Origin: an uncultured Eubacterium sp.
Lineage (GTDB): Bacteria; Bacillota; Clostridia; Lachnospirales; Lachnospiraceae
Length of the DNA: 64,000 nt
Direction of reading: 5' to 3'
NCBI GenBank assembly: GCA_945946665.1
Contig: CAMEWO010000004.1
Coordinates: 62,001-126,000 of the forward strand
The position numbers and the translations under genes were made by a program. Positions within the stretch are counted from its first letter, which is position 1. The number at the start of each line of letters is the position of its first letter. This document shows positions 26,334-33,880 of this stretch, one piece after another. The notes beneath the pieces are model-generated. The model was not told the DNA's origin and searched no databases. It was given only the letters and a program-made list of their open reading frames with translations.

Positions 26334-26906
26334 ATGAAATTAATTATTATTGCTATTAGTGCAACTTTGGTTAACAATGTAGTACTCAGCCAGTTCCTTG
26401 GCCTGTGTCCTTTCCTTGGTGTATCAAAGAAAATCAAAACAGCAGCCGGAATGGGTGGTGCTGTTATTGGAGTTATTACAATTTCATCTGCATTGTGCAG
26501 TCTGATATATGACTACATACTTACACCACTTGATCTTACATATCTGAATACAATTGTATTTATTCTTGTAATTGCATCATTAGTTCAGTTTGTTGAGATG
26601 GTTCTTAAGAAATGTATGCCACCTCTGTATGAGGCTCTTGGTGTATATCTGCCTCTTATCACTACTAACTGTGCTGTTCTTGGTATCGCTTTAACTAATG
26701 TGCAGAATGGATACAGCCTTATTGAGTCAGTAGTTGCCGGGTTTGGTACAGCTATTGGATTTACAATTGCAATCATCATTATGGCAGGTATTCGTGAAAG
26801 AATTGAAGATAATGATGTGCCTGAAAGTTTTAAAGGAATGCCAATTGTTCTTCTTGTTGCAGGATTAATGTCAATAGCGTTCTTTGGTTTTTCTGGTATA
26901 TTATAA
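26334..26906 (+). CDS. rnfA: Rnf complex subunit RnfA
   Basis: A 190-residue membrane subunit of the RnfA/NqrE family (VNNVVLSQFLGLCPFLGVS, LPLITTNCAVLGIAL). It is the inverted partner of RnfE; together they carry a shared [2Fe-2S] centre in known complexes, consistent with the Cys in LCPFLG and in NCAVLG. TAGGAGG lies just upstream. The spacing to rnfE is 10 bases. Confidence 0.96.
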   Translation: MKLIIIAISATLVNNVVLSQFLGLCPFLGVSKKIKTAAGMGGAVIGVITISSALCSLIYDYILTPLDLTYLNTIVFILVIASLVQFVEMVLKKCMPPLYEALGVYLPLITTNCAVLGIALTNVQNGYSLIESVVAGFGTAIGFTIAIIIMAGIRERIEDNDVPESFKGMPIVLLVAGLMSIAFFGFSGIL

Positions 26907-26923
26907 TTTAGGAGGAGAAGAAA

Positions 26924-27718
26924 ATGACAGGTATTATTATAGCAGCAGCTGTTGTCAGCATTGTTGGATTACTCCTGGGTCTTTTCCTTGGATTTATGGG
27001 TAAAAAGTTTGCTGTAGAGGTTAATCAAAAGGAAATAGATGTAAGAGCAGAACTTCCTGGTAATAACTGTGGTGGATGCGGATACGCAGGATGTGATGCC
27101 CTGGCAAAGGCTATTGTGGCAGGTGAGGCAGACTGTGGCGCATGTCCTGTTGGAGGAAGCACAGTTGCAGGTAAGATTGCAGCCATCCTGGGACAGTCAG
27201 CAGGTGACGTAGCAAGAATGACAGCTTTTGTAAAATGTGGCGGAGACTGCGAGAAAGCAAAGGAAAATTATGTATATTCTGGTGTCAGGGATTGTGCGAT
27301 GGTTGGGATTGCTCCTAATGGTGGTCCTAAAGCATGTACATATGGCTGTCTGGGATTTGGTACATGCGTCAAGGCATGTCCATTCGATGCAATACATGTA
27401 GTTAATGGTGTTGCCGTTGTTGATAAGGAAAAGTGCAAGGCCTGTGGTAAGTGTGTTGCTGCATGTCCTAGAAGTATCATTGAACTTATTCCATATGAAT
27501 CATCTTTTGCTGTTAACTGTTCTTCAAAGAATAAGGGCAAGGATGTTATGCAGGTTTGTTCTGTTGGCTGTATTGGATGTCAGATGTGCGTAAAGCAGTG
27601 CGAATTTGGTGCTATTACAGTTGAGAACAATATTGCTCATATTGACCAGAGTAAATGTACCGGATGTGGCAAGTGCGCAGAAAAGTGTCCAAAGAAGATT
27701 ATTAAACCACAGAAATAG
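26924..27718 (+). CDS. rnfB: Rnf complex subunit RnfB
   Basis: A 264-residue ferredoxin-accepting subunit. An N-terminal membrane helix is followed by the 4Fe-4S domain NNCGGCGYAGC near residue 48, and then by a ferredoxin-type region with motifs CLGFGTCVKACP, CKACGKCVAACP, CIGCQMCVKQC and CTGCGKCAEKCP. Reduced ferredoxin donates here, and electrons pass to NAD+ while Na+ or H+ is exported. It is last in the operon, with a strong terminator 25 bases after the stop. Confidence 0.96.
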   Translation: MTGIIIAAAVVSIVGLLLGLFLGFMGKKFAVEVNQKEIDVRAELPGNNCGGCGYAGCDALAKAIVAGEADCGACPVGGSTVAGKIAAILGQSAGDVARMTAFVKCGGDCEKAKENYVYSGVRDCAMVGIAPNGGPKACTYGCLGFGTCVKACPFDAIHVVNGVAVVDKEKCKACGKCVAACPRSIIELIPYESSFAVNCSSKNKGKDVMQVCSVGCIGCQMCVKQCEFGAITVENNIAHIDQSKCTGCGKCAEKCPKKIIKPQK

Positions 27719-27742
27719 TTTAATAATATATATGGGATAATT

Positions 27743-27801
27743 GCCTGGCTTAAGGAATTCTTCTACAGATTGTAGAAATTCTCTTAAGCCAGGCTTTTTT
27801 T
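27743..27801 (+). terminator. Rnf operon terminator
   Basis: GCCTGGCTTAAG (27743-27754) pairs with CTTAAGCCAGGC (27783-27794), with further pairing TTCTACA/TGTAGAA inside, and a run of T follows. The whole element is one hairpin of about 52 bases. Confidence 0.92.
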
Positions 27802-27802
27802 A

Positions 27803-27831
27803 ATGACATGTTGCAGAAAATAACCTATAAT
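27803..27831 (+). promoter_or_regulatory. SigA-type promoter for the NusG-II / Gx transporter pair
   Basis: ATGACA at 27803-27808 and TATAAT at 27826-27831 with a 17-base spacer, directly after the Rnf terminator. Confidence 0.6.
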
Positions 27832-27832
27832 A

Positions 27833-27884
27833 CATGATATAAGGGAGTTGCACAGCAACGGAGCAATTCGTGTATCATATCATG
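27833..27884. repeat. Nested inverted repeats after the promoter
   Basis: CATGATAT (27833-27840) and ATATCATG (27877-27884) enclose a smaller hairpin GTTGC-ACA-GCAAC (27847-27859). The outer arm overlaps the expected start point, so this may be an operator in DNA or a partly formed leader structure. Confidence 0.45.
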
Positions 27885-27918
27885 ATATTATGTGATATAG
27901 AACAGGGAAAATATAATA

Positions 27919-28338
27919 ATGAATAGTGAATTTAAAACAGATTCCGGAACAGGAAAGAATACAAAGATTAAGAGGGATTTTATCCTTATAGCAGCCTTTT
28001 TATGTGCAGCCATAATAATATATGCCTTCTTATATTTTGCAGGCTCTGAGGGCAGTGTAGTAGTTGTGAAAGTGGATGGTACAGTAATTAAAGAACTTCC
28101 TCTGAATCAGGATGATGAGTTTACTGTTCCTGGATATCATGGAGGAATTAATTCCATTACAATTAGGAATGGGAGTGTACTGATTTCAGATGCAGATTGT
28201 CCGGACAAGCTTTGTGTTAAGACAGGTAAAATTAACAGAGCAGGAGAGACAATAGTATGTCTTCCTCACAGAGTTGTGGTAGAGATTAAGAGGAATTCTG
28301 TATCTGATAACAACAATATTGACTCTGTTGTACAGTGA
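27919..28338 (+). CDS. NusG domain II-containing membrane-anchored protein
   Basis: A 139-residue protein: one N-terminal membrane helix (residues ~16-36), then a small beta domain of the NusG_II type (VVVKVDGTVIKELPL, ITIRNGSVLISDADCPDKLC, VCLPHRVVVEI). Despite the name it is extracytoplasmic and not a transcription factor. In many Firmicutes it is paired with a Gx transporter and sits near RnfC-like, polyprenyl or flavin genes; related proteins are EetA in the Listeria extracellular electron transfer locus. It follows the Rnf operon but has its own promoter. The pair Cys-x4-Cys (DCPDKLC) is conserved in such domains. The ribosome site is weak. Confidence 0.82.
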   Translation: MNSEFKTDSGTGKNTKIKRDFILIAAFLCAAIIIYAFLYFAGSEGSVVVVKVDGTVIKELPLNQDDEFTVPGYHGGINSITIRNGSVLISDADCPDKLCVKTGKINRAGETIVCLPHRVVVEIKRNSVSDNNNIDSVVQ

Positions 28339-28351
28339 TGAAAGGAAAATG

Positions 28352-28849
28352 ATGAACAATACAAGAAAGATAACAATATGTGGACTTATGACAGCATTGG
28401 CTATGATATTCAGTTATATTGAGTCTCTGGTGCCAATACCCATACCTGTTCCAGGGGTTAAGCTTGGGCTTGCGAATATGGCAATAATGATTGTAATGTT
28501 TACCATTGGCACAAGGGAAGCTGTTTTTGTTGATATTATCAGAGTTGTTCTAACTTCAATGCTTTTCGGTAATTTTAATTCTTTTTTATTCAGCATATCT
28601 GGAGCAGTGTTAAGCATTGTTGTTATGGCAGTATTAAAGCATACCGATAAATTCTCAGAAGTAGGAATAAGCGTTACAGGAGGAGTAATGCATAATATAG
28701 GCCAGATTATTGCTGCGGTAATAATAATGGATACATCAGCTATAATATTATATCTGCCTGTGCTTATGATAAGTGGTGTTGTAACAGGTATTGTAATTGG
28801 AATTGTTGCATCAATGATAGTTAAACGTGTTAACAGGATTGTGAAATAG
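28352..28849 (+). CDS. Gx transporter family protein (Hpre_diP_synt_I type)
   Basis: A 165-residue membrane protein with about five helices, matching the family annotated as heptaprenyl diphosphate synthase component I or Gx transporter (ICGLMTALAMIFSYIESLVP, VPGVKLGLANMAIM, GGVMHNIGQI). It looks like an ECF-type substrate-binding subunit; the substrate is unknown. It is paired with the NusG-II gene, as EetB is with EetA. Two adjacent ATGs (28349, 28352) are possible; AAAGGA at 28341-28346 favours the second. Confidence 0.8.
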   Translation: MNNTRKITICGLMTALAMIFSYIESLVPIPIPVPGVKLGLANMAIMIVMFTIGTREAVFVDIIRVVLTSMLFGNFNSFLFSISGAVLSIVVMAVLKHTDKFSEVGISVTGGVMHNIGQIIAAVIIMDTSAIILYLPVLMISGVVTGIVIGIVASMIVKRVNRIVK

Positions 28850-28860
28850 AGGATTAATAT

Positions 28861-28910
28861 AAAAAACAGTGTGGATTTCATGGTATAAGAAATCTACACT
28901 GTTTTTATTT
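28861..28910. terminator. Bidirectional terminator
   Basis: An 18-base arm at 28861-28878 (AAAAACAGTGTGG...) pairs with 28888-28905 around loop ATGGTATAA with one wobble, and has T-runs on both strands. It separates the Gx transporter gene from the convergent glycosyltransferase gene. Confidence 0.9.
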
Positions 28911-28922
28911 TAGATATTTACA

Positions 28923-30212
28923 TCAGCTTCTTGAGTTTTCAATTTCATCCATTGATTTTGATACACAGTGAGTAATTGGCTTCCATTCAACCTTCTTAAC
29001 TAATGCAACCAATGAGATAGGTATGTACGTAATCATGAAGAATGGAAATGTAAACAACGACTTTATCTTCTTGGATGGAGAAGCAATAATCTTATTCCAT
29101 TCTGTAATCAGTGTAATAGCCCCAATTGTAAACATTAAAACACAGAAGCTCACAAGGCCAAATGCGATAGATTCAAGGGCAGGTATTAGAATTCTGCTGA
29201 AAGTATAAGGATCACTGGCACCCAGGAATAAAAATATAAGATTAAGTACAATACAGCCAACTGACAGGAGTGTAGCAGGAGCAATAGTCATGAACATATC
29301 GTAGCATGATACGAACAGCTCGCGGCGTTTAAATCCCATCTTAACCAATTGTGTTCCATATTTAAACATAACCTGATAAAATCCCTTTGACCAGCGGAGA
29401 CGCTGATCCCATGACTGCTTGAATGTCTCAGGCTGTTCATCATAAAACATTGCATCAGAGCAGTAACCTATACGCACTCCGTCAAGAATATTTACAACAG
29501 AGAATTCAATATCTTCAGTTAACAGATTACATTTCCATCCGTCGTACTTGTCAATTATCTCGCTGTTTACAAGATATCCTGTACCAGATACGGCACAGCT
29601 GGTTTTCAGTATCATTCTAGGATTGTTAAGATACTTTGCCTCACGGCAGAACCATAATGAATATCCAGATGTAATCCAGTTTGTATCAAAATTCTTAGAG
29701 TTTCTGTAGCTTGTGATAACCTTATATCCCTGGTCGAAGGTTTTATTCATTGCACTAACATAATCCTTACTTATGACATTATCAGCATCAAATATAAAGT
29801 AACCATCGTAAGCAGTGTAAGAACCATAGTATTCTTTAATCTTTGAAAATGCGTAATCAAGTGCGTAACCTTTTCCTACCTTAGTGTTGGAAAAACGCTC
29901 ATAGACAATTGCACCGCTGTTTCGTGCGATGTCTGCGGTATTATCAGAACAATTATCAGCAACAACGAATATATCAATAAGTTCAGAAGGATAGTTCTGA
30001 GCCTTAATACTCTTTATTAGATTGGCAATAACAGCACTTTCATTTCTTGCCGCAACAATAAAAGCAAATCTATGAAGTTTTTTGACTTCATACACCTGCT
30101 TTTTTTTACGTTTTTCATTAAAAAGTGCTACAATTACATATATTAGCTGATAAAAATATAATACCGTTAAAGCTGTGTAAAGGATTGTGTTGATAGCAGA
30201 AATTGCTTTCAT
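28923..30212 (-). CDS. Membrane-bound family 2 glycosyltransferase, processive type
   Basis: A 429-residue protein. One N-terminal membrane helix is followed by a GT2 catalytic domain (FAFIVAARNESAVIANLI, VVADNCSDNTADIA, the metal site FDADNV, LLTEDIEFS, and QRLRWSKG) and by three or more C-terminal helices. The Q-x-x-R-W motif is typical of processive synthases such as hyaluronan or poly-N-acetylglucosamine synthases, so an exported polysaccharide is likely, though the sugar is unknown. The start is ATG at 30212 with AGAGGA upstream, and it has a consensus promoter (30286-30313). No other polysaccharide genes are adjacent. Confidence 0.88.
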   Translation of the reverse strand: MKAISAINTILYTALTVLYFYQLIYVIVALFNEKRKKKQVYEVKKLHRFAFIVAARNESAVIANLIKSIKAQNYPSELIDIFVVADNCSDNTADIARNSGAIVYERFSNTKVGKGYALDYAFSKIKEYYGSYTAYDGYFIFDADNVISKDYVSAMNKTFDQGYKVITSYRNSKNFDTNWITSGYSLWFCREAKYLNNPRMILKTSCAVSGTGYLVNSEIIDKYDGWKCNLLTEDIEFSVVNILDGVRIGYCSDAMFYDEQPETFKQSWDQRLRWSKGFYQVMFKYGTQLVKMGFKRRELFVSCYDMFMTIAPATLLSVGCIVLNLIFLFLGASDPYTFSRILIPALESIAFGLVSFCVLMFTIGAITLITEWNKIIASPSKKIKSLFTFPFFMITYIPISLVALVKKVEWKPITHCVSKSMDEIENSRS

Positions 30213-30285
30213 TGTTATTCCTCTCAAATTCGGTTAAATCAAACATGTCCAAAAAAATATAAAGACTAAATTAAAGTCTTTTATG

Positions 30286-30313
30286 ATTATATCATTACTT
30301 TCTTAAGTGTCAA
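30286..30313 (-). promoter_or_regulatory. Consensus promoter for the glycosyltransferase gene
   Basis: On the minus strand TTGACA (30313-30308) and TATAAT (30291-30286) are separated by 16 bases. The transcript would begin at a short inverted repeat (AGTCTTT/AAAGACT, 30261-30281). Confidence 0.75.
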
Positions 30314-30329
30314 TAGAAAATTAAAGTGT

Positions 30330-30357
30330 TTGACAAAAACAACAATTATAATATTAT
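30330..30357 (+). promoter_or_regulatory. Promoter for the DUF815 ATPase gene
   Basis: TTGACA at 30330-30335 and TATTAT at 30352-30357, 16 bases apart. Its -35 element lies only 16 bases from that of the divergent glycosyltransferase promoter. Confidence 0.55.
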
Positions 30358-30402
30358 ATATAATAACGAAGAAAAAGTAAGAAAAATTAGGAAGGGTTAA
30401 GT

Positions 30403-31710
30403 ATGTATAAGGAAGTTTCTAATCTGATTATATATGGCGATATGGATAAAAATTCCATTTTGTCCTGTCTTGCAGATATTTTTTATAAATTTGAAAATGG
30501 AGGAAGCAGCAAGGCTGAACTCACAAAGGAAGTGTACACCCAGGTTAAACGTATACTGTCTGTTGCTACCGATTATGGATTTGATGAGAATCTGTGGCAG
30601 AATTATCTTACATTTGTTCTTATTACAACGGAAAATCCGTTTAGCATAACCTGTGAAAAAACAGGCGCAAGTGATGGAAGCGTCAATACATTTGCACTTA
30701 ATGATTTTCATAATTTCAGAGTGCTGTTCCATTATGATTTCTCAGAGATTGAGAGGGAACTTGGTATTGACTGCTTTACTATTCTTACACATTACAAGGC
30801 AATATGTAAAAAGGAACTTATGTATAACCATAATGTGAGTGAAAAAGTGCAGGCCTTAAGCAAACGTCTTGCATCTGCCGGAACAGACCAGGAGTTCTTT
30901 GATTATGTAACAGGATTTTACAAAGATTATGGCGTTGGTATGTTTGGACTTAACAAAGCTTTCAGAATCAGCAGTGAAGCTGATGGACATGTAAGATTCA
31001 ATGCAATAAACAATATGGACAAGGTTAAGCTTGATGATCTGGTTGGATATGAAATACAGAAAAAGAAGCTTATTGATAACACTGAGGCCTTTGTTAACGG
31101 AAGAAAAGCAAATAACTGTCTGTTGTTTGGTGACAGCGGAACGGGCAAGTCTACAAGTATTAAGGCAATTGTCAATCAGTATTATGACCAGGGCCTTAGA
31201 ATGATAGAGATATATAAGCATCAGTTTAAGGATCTCTCTGAGGTTATAGCAAGAATAAAGAACAGAAACTATAAGTTTATTATTTATATGGATGATTTGT
31301 CATTTGAGGAGTTCGAAATAGAATACAAGTTCCTTAAAGCAGTTATCGAGGGTGGGGTTGAAACTAAACCGGATAATATTCTTATATATGCCACATCTAA
31401 CAGAAGACATCTCATTAAGGAGACATGGAACGACAGGAATGATGTGGAGATGCAGAATGGAATGCATAAGTCTGATACAATGGAAGAAAAGCTTTCTCTT
31501 GTCAACAGATTTGGATGCCAGATATGTTATTCAAAACCAACCCAGCAGGAATATTTTGATATTGTAGTTAATCTTGCCAGAAGAAGCGGCGTAACAATGT
31601 CTGAAGATGAGCTTAAACGTGAGGCAAACAAGTGGGAGTTAAGTCATGGCGGCATATCTGGAAGAACAGCACAGCAATTTGTAAACTACTGTATGGGAAT
31701 GCAGGAATAA
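30403..31710 (+). CDS. DUF815 family AAA ATPase
   Basis: A 435-residue protein. The N-terminal ~200 residues are helical, and the ATPase half has LDDLVGYEIQKKKL, the Walker A LLFGDSGTGKSTSIKA near residue 242, and the Walker B-like FIIYMDDLSFEE near 288. NILIYATSNRRHLIKE acts as sensor 1. This is the DUF815 family, whose function is not established. It precedes ruvA by 25 bases and may be co-transcribed with it, though a link to recombination is only inferred from position. Confidence 0.88.
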   Translation: MYKEVSNLIIYGDMDKNSILSCLADIFYKFENGGSSKAELTKEVYTQVKRILSVATDYGFDENLWQNYLTFVLITTENPFSITCEKTGASDGSVNTFALNDFHNFRVLFHYDFSEIERELGIDCFTILTHYKAICKKELMYNHNVSEKVQALSKRLASAGTDQEFFDYVTGFYKDYGVGMFGLNKAFRISSEADGHVRFNAINNMDKVKLDDLVGYEIQKKKLIDNTEAFVNGRKANNCLLFGDSGTGKSTSIKAIVNQYYDQGLRMIEIYKHQFKDLSEVIARIKNRNYKFIIYMDDLSFEEFEIEYKFLKAVIEGGVETKPDNILIYATSNRRHLIKETWNDRNDVEMQNGMHKSDTMEEKLSLVNRFGCQICYSKPTQQEYFDIVVNLARRSGVTMSEDELKREANKWELSHGGISGRTAQQFVNYCMGMQE

Positions 31711-31735
31711 TAGCGATTAAGATAGGAATAACAGG

Positions 31736-32347
31736 ATGATTTCATATATAAAAGGTGAATTAACGGAAATATCTGAAGGGATTATTGTTGTAGAGAATAA
31801 TGGGATAGGATTTAATATTAATGTTCCAGCTACAGTGATTTCTTCGCTGTCGTCAATAGGAGAAGAGGTTAAGGTATATACATATCTTCAGATTAGAGAG
31901 GATGCCCACAGTCTTTATGGATTTTTGACAAGGGATGACCTTAACATGTTTAAAATGCTTATCAATGTTAATGGTATTGGACCTAAGGGAGCACTGGCTA
32001 TTCTTTCTACCATATCACCGGATGATTTAAGGTTTGCCATATGTTCAGGTGATGTAAAACTTATATCCAGCGCACCAGGAATTGGGAATAAGATTGCCCA
32101 GAAGATTATTCTTGAATTAAAGGATAAAGTGAATCTTGCGGATGTACTGGAAAGGTCAGAAGGCAATAGCATTGAAAATGCTTCCGGCAGTGAACTTAAT
32201 GCAAAAAATGAGGCTGTTGAGGCGTTAGTCAGTCTGGGGTACAGTAATTCAGAGGCTGTAAGGGCTGTCAGACAGATAGACGATGCTGATAAAAAAGATT
32301 CTGAGACAATTCTTAAAGAGGCTTTGAAAAAGCTGGCTATTTTATAA
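31736..32347 (+). CDS. ruvA: Holliday junction branch migration protein RuvA
   Basis: A 203-residue RuvA with an N-terminal OB fold (MISYIKGELTEISEGIIVVE, YTYLQIREDAHSLYGF), helix-hairpin-helix motifs (LINVNGIGPKGALAIL and ISSAPGIGNKIAQKII), and a C-terminal RuvB-binding domain (EAVEALVSLGYSNSEAVRAV). It holds the four-way DNA junction while RuvB drives migration. ruvB follows after 18 bases. No ruvC is visible, as is usual in Firmicutes that use RecU. Confidence 0.97.
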   Translation: MISYIKGELTEISEGIIVVENNGIGFNINVPATVISSLSSIGEEVKVYTYLQIREDAHSLYGFLTRDDLNMFKMLINVNGIGPKGALAILSTISPDDLRFAICSGDVKLISSAPGIGNKIAQKIILELKDKVNLADVLERSEGNSIENASGSELNAKNEAVEALVSLGYSNSEAVRAVRQIDDADKKDSETILKEALKKLAIL

Positions 32348-32365
32348 TAATTATGAGGGAATCTG

Positions 32366-33361
32366 ATGGAAAAACGAATTATATCTACCGAAGTTATAGA
32401 GGAAGATGTTAAAATTGAGAATAATTTAAGACCTCTAACACTGGATGATTATGTTGGACAGGAAAAGATAAAAAGAAACCTGAAGGTGTACATAGAAGCT
32501 GCCAAAGAAAGGCATGATGCTCTTGACCATGTACTGTTTTATGGTCCTCCGGGACTGGGCAAAACTACTCTTGCTGGCATTATTGCCAACGAGATGGGAA
32601 CACATATTAAGGTGACTTCAGGACCAGCAATCGAAAAACCGGGTGAGATGGCAGCAATCCTTAATAATCTGTCTGAGGGTGATGTGCTTTTTGTTGATGA
32701 GATTCACAGGCTGAACCGTCAGGTGGAAGAAGTTCTGTATCCAGCTATGGAGGATTACCAGATTGATATAATGATTGGTAAAGGAGCAACTGCCAGGTCA
32801 ATAAGGCTTGAACTTCCTAAGTTTACTCTGGTTGGAGCAACTACAAGAGCAGGACTTTTATCTGCTCCTTTAAGGGACAGGTTTGGTGTTGTTAATCACC
32901 TTGAATATTATACTATCCAGGAACTTGAAACAATTATTGCCCGTTCAGCCAGTTGTCTTGGCGTGGAGATTGATGAGCAGGGCACTCATGAAATGGCAAG
33001 AAGATCAAGAGGAACCCCAAGACTTGCCAACAGGCTGCTTAAGAGAGTCAGAGATTTTGCCCAGGTAAAATACAATGGAAAGATTACAGGAGAAGTTGCT
33101 AACTATGCATTGAATCTTCTGGATGTTGATAAAGACGGACTGGATAGAAATGACAGGCTTATCTTATCGACCATTATCAACAAATATAATGGAGGACCTG
33201 TGGGAATTGAGACACTGGCAGCCTCTATTGGTGAAGATTCAGGTACATTAGAAGATGTGTATGAACCATATCTTATACAGAACGGATTCATAAACAGGAC
33301 ACCAAGAGGACGGGTTGCAACAGACCTTGCTTATAAAAATCTTGGTATTGAACATATATAG
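32366..33361 (+). CDS. ruvB: Holliday junction helicase RuvB
   Basis: A 331-residue AAA+ helicase: [16 protein letters not shown] at the N-terminus, Walker [14 protein letters not shown], Walker [16 protein letters not shown], sensor [20 protein letters not shown], and a C-terminal winged helix ending in RTPRGRVAT. It works with RuvA as the branch-migration motor. All catalytic motifs are intact and the length is normal. Confidence 0.98.
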   Translation: MEKRIISTEVIEEDVKIENNLRPLTLDDYVGQEKIKRNLKVYIEAAKERHDALDHVLFYGPPGLGKTTLAGIIANEMGTHIKVTSGPAIEKPGEMAAILNNLSEGDVLFVDEIHRLNRQVEEVLYPAMEDYQIDIMIGKGATARSIRLELPKFTLVGATTRAGLLSAPLRDRFGVVNHLEYYTIQELETIIARSASCLGVEIDEQGTHEMARRSRGTPRLANRLLKRVRDFAQVKYNGKITGEVANYALNLLDVDKDGLDRNDRLILSTIINKYNGGPVGIETLAASIGEDSGTLEDVYEPYLIQNGFINRTPRGRVATDLAYKNLGIEHI

Positions 33362-33377
33362 TTTCTTATGGTACAAT
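33348..33377 (+). promoter_or_regulatory. Possible promoter for zapA
   Basis: TTGAAC at 33348-33353 and TACAAT at 33372-33377 with an 18-base spacer, overlapping the end of ruvB. zapA may equally be read from the ruv transcript. Confidence 0.35.
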
Positions 33378-33413
33378 AGATTAAGTATTTTGTGATACAA
33401 TTGGGAGGATGTC

Positions 33414-33815
33414 ATGGCATCAAAGAATAATGCGGATGTAGTGATTGGCGGCAAGGTATTTAGGGTTTGTGGATACGAAAGTGAAGAATATTTACAGAAA
33501 GTTGCTAATTACATTAATGGTAAGATAGCTGAATATACAAAGGAAGACTCATTCAGGAGAATGTCTCCAGAGATGAGAGCTAACATATTATATCTTAATA
33601 TTGCTGATGATTATTTTAAGGCAAAAAAACTTGGTGACAGTTTGTCAGAAGAGATAGAGAGCAAAGATAAAGAGATATATGACCTTAAGCATGAGCTGAT
33701 TGCTACACAGATAAAGGCGGATACTTCTGCTAAAGAGGTAGAAGAGCTTAAGAAGGAGATTAACAAGTATCAGAAGAGTATTGTTAAACTTGAGACAGAA
33801 CTTAATGCTAAATAA
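33414..33815 (+). CDS. zapA: Cell division protein ZapA
   Basis: A 133-residue ZapA: a globular N-terminal half (DVVIGGKVFRVCGYESEEYLQKVANYIN, then ANILYLNIADDYFKAKK) and a long C-terminal coiled coil rich in Glu, Lys and Leu. ZapA promotes bundling of FtsZ filaments in the division ring. It is longer than the ~85-residue B. subtilis protein because of the extended coil, as is seen in Clostridia. GGGAGGA precedes the ATG. Confidence 0.88.
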   Translation: MASKNNADVVIGGKVFRVCGYESEEYLQKVANYINGKIAEYTKEDSFRRMSPEMRANILYLNIADDYFKAKKLGDSLSEEIESKDKEIYDLKHELIATQIKADTSAKEVEELKKEINKYQKSIVKLETELNAK

Positions 33816-33830
33816 TCATTATTATATGTG

Positions 33831-33865
33831 AACCTGTGATTTGTAAGCAAATTGCAGGTTTATTA
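33831..33865 (+). terminator. Hairpin between zapA and the U32 gene
   Basis: AACCTGTGATTTG (33831-33843) pairs with CAAATTGCAGGTT (33848-33860) with two wobbles around loop TAAG. The T-run after it is interrupted, so it may only attenuate read-through. Confidence 0.5.
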
Positions 33866-33880
33866 TAATTGGAGGACAGA

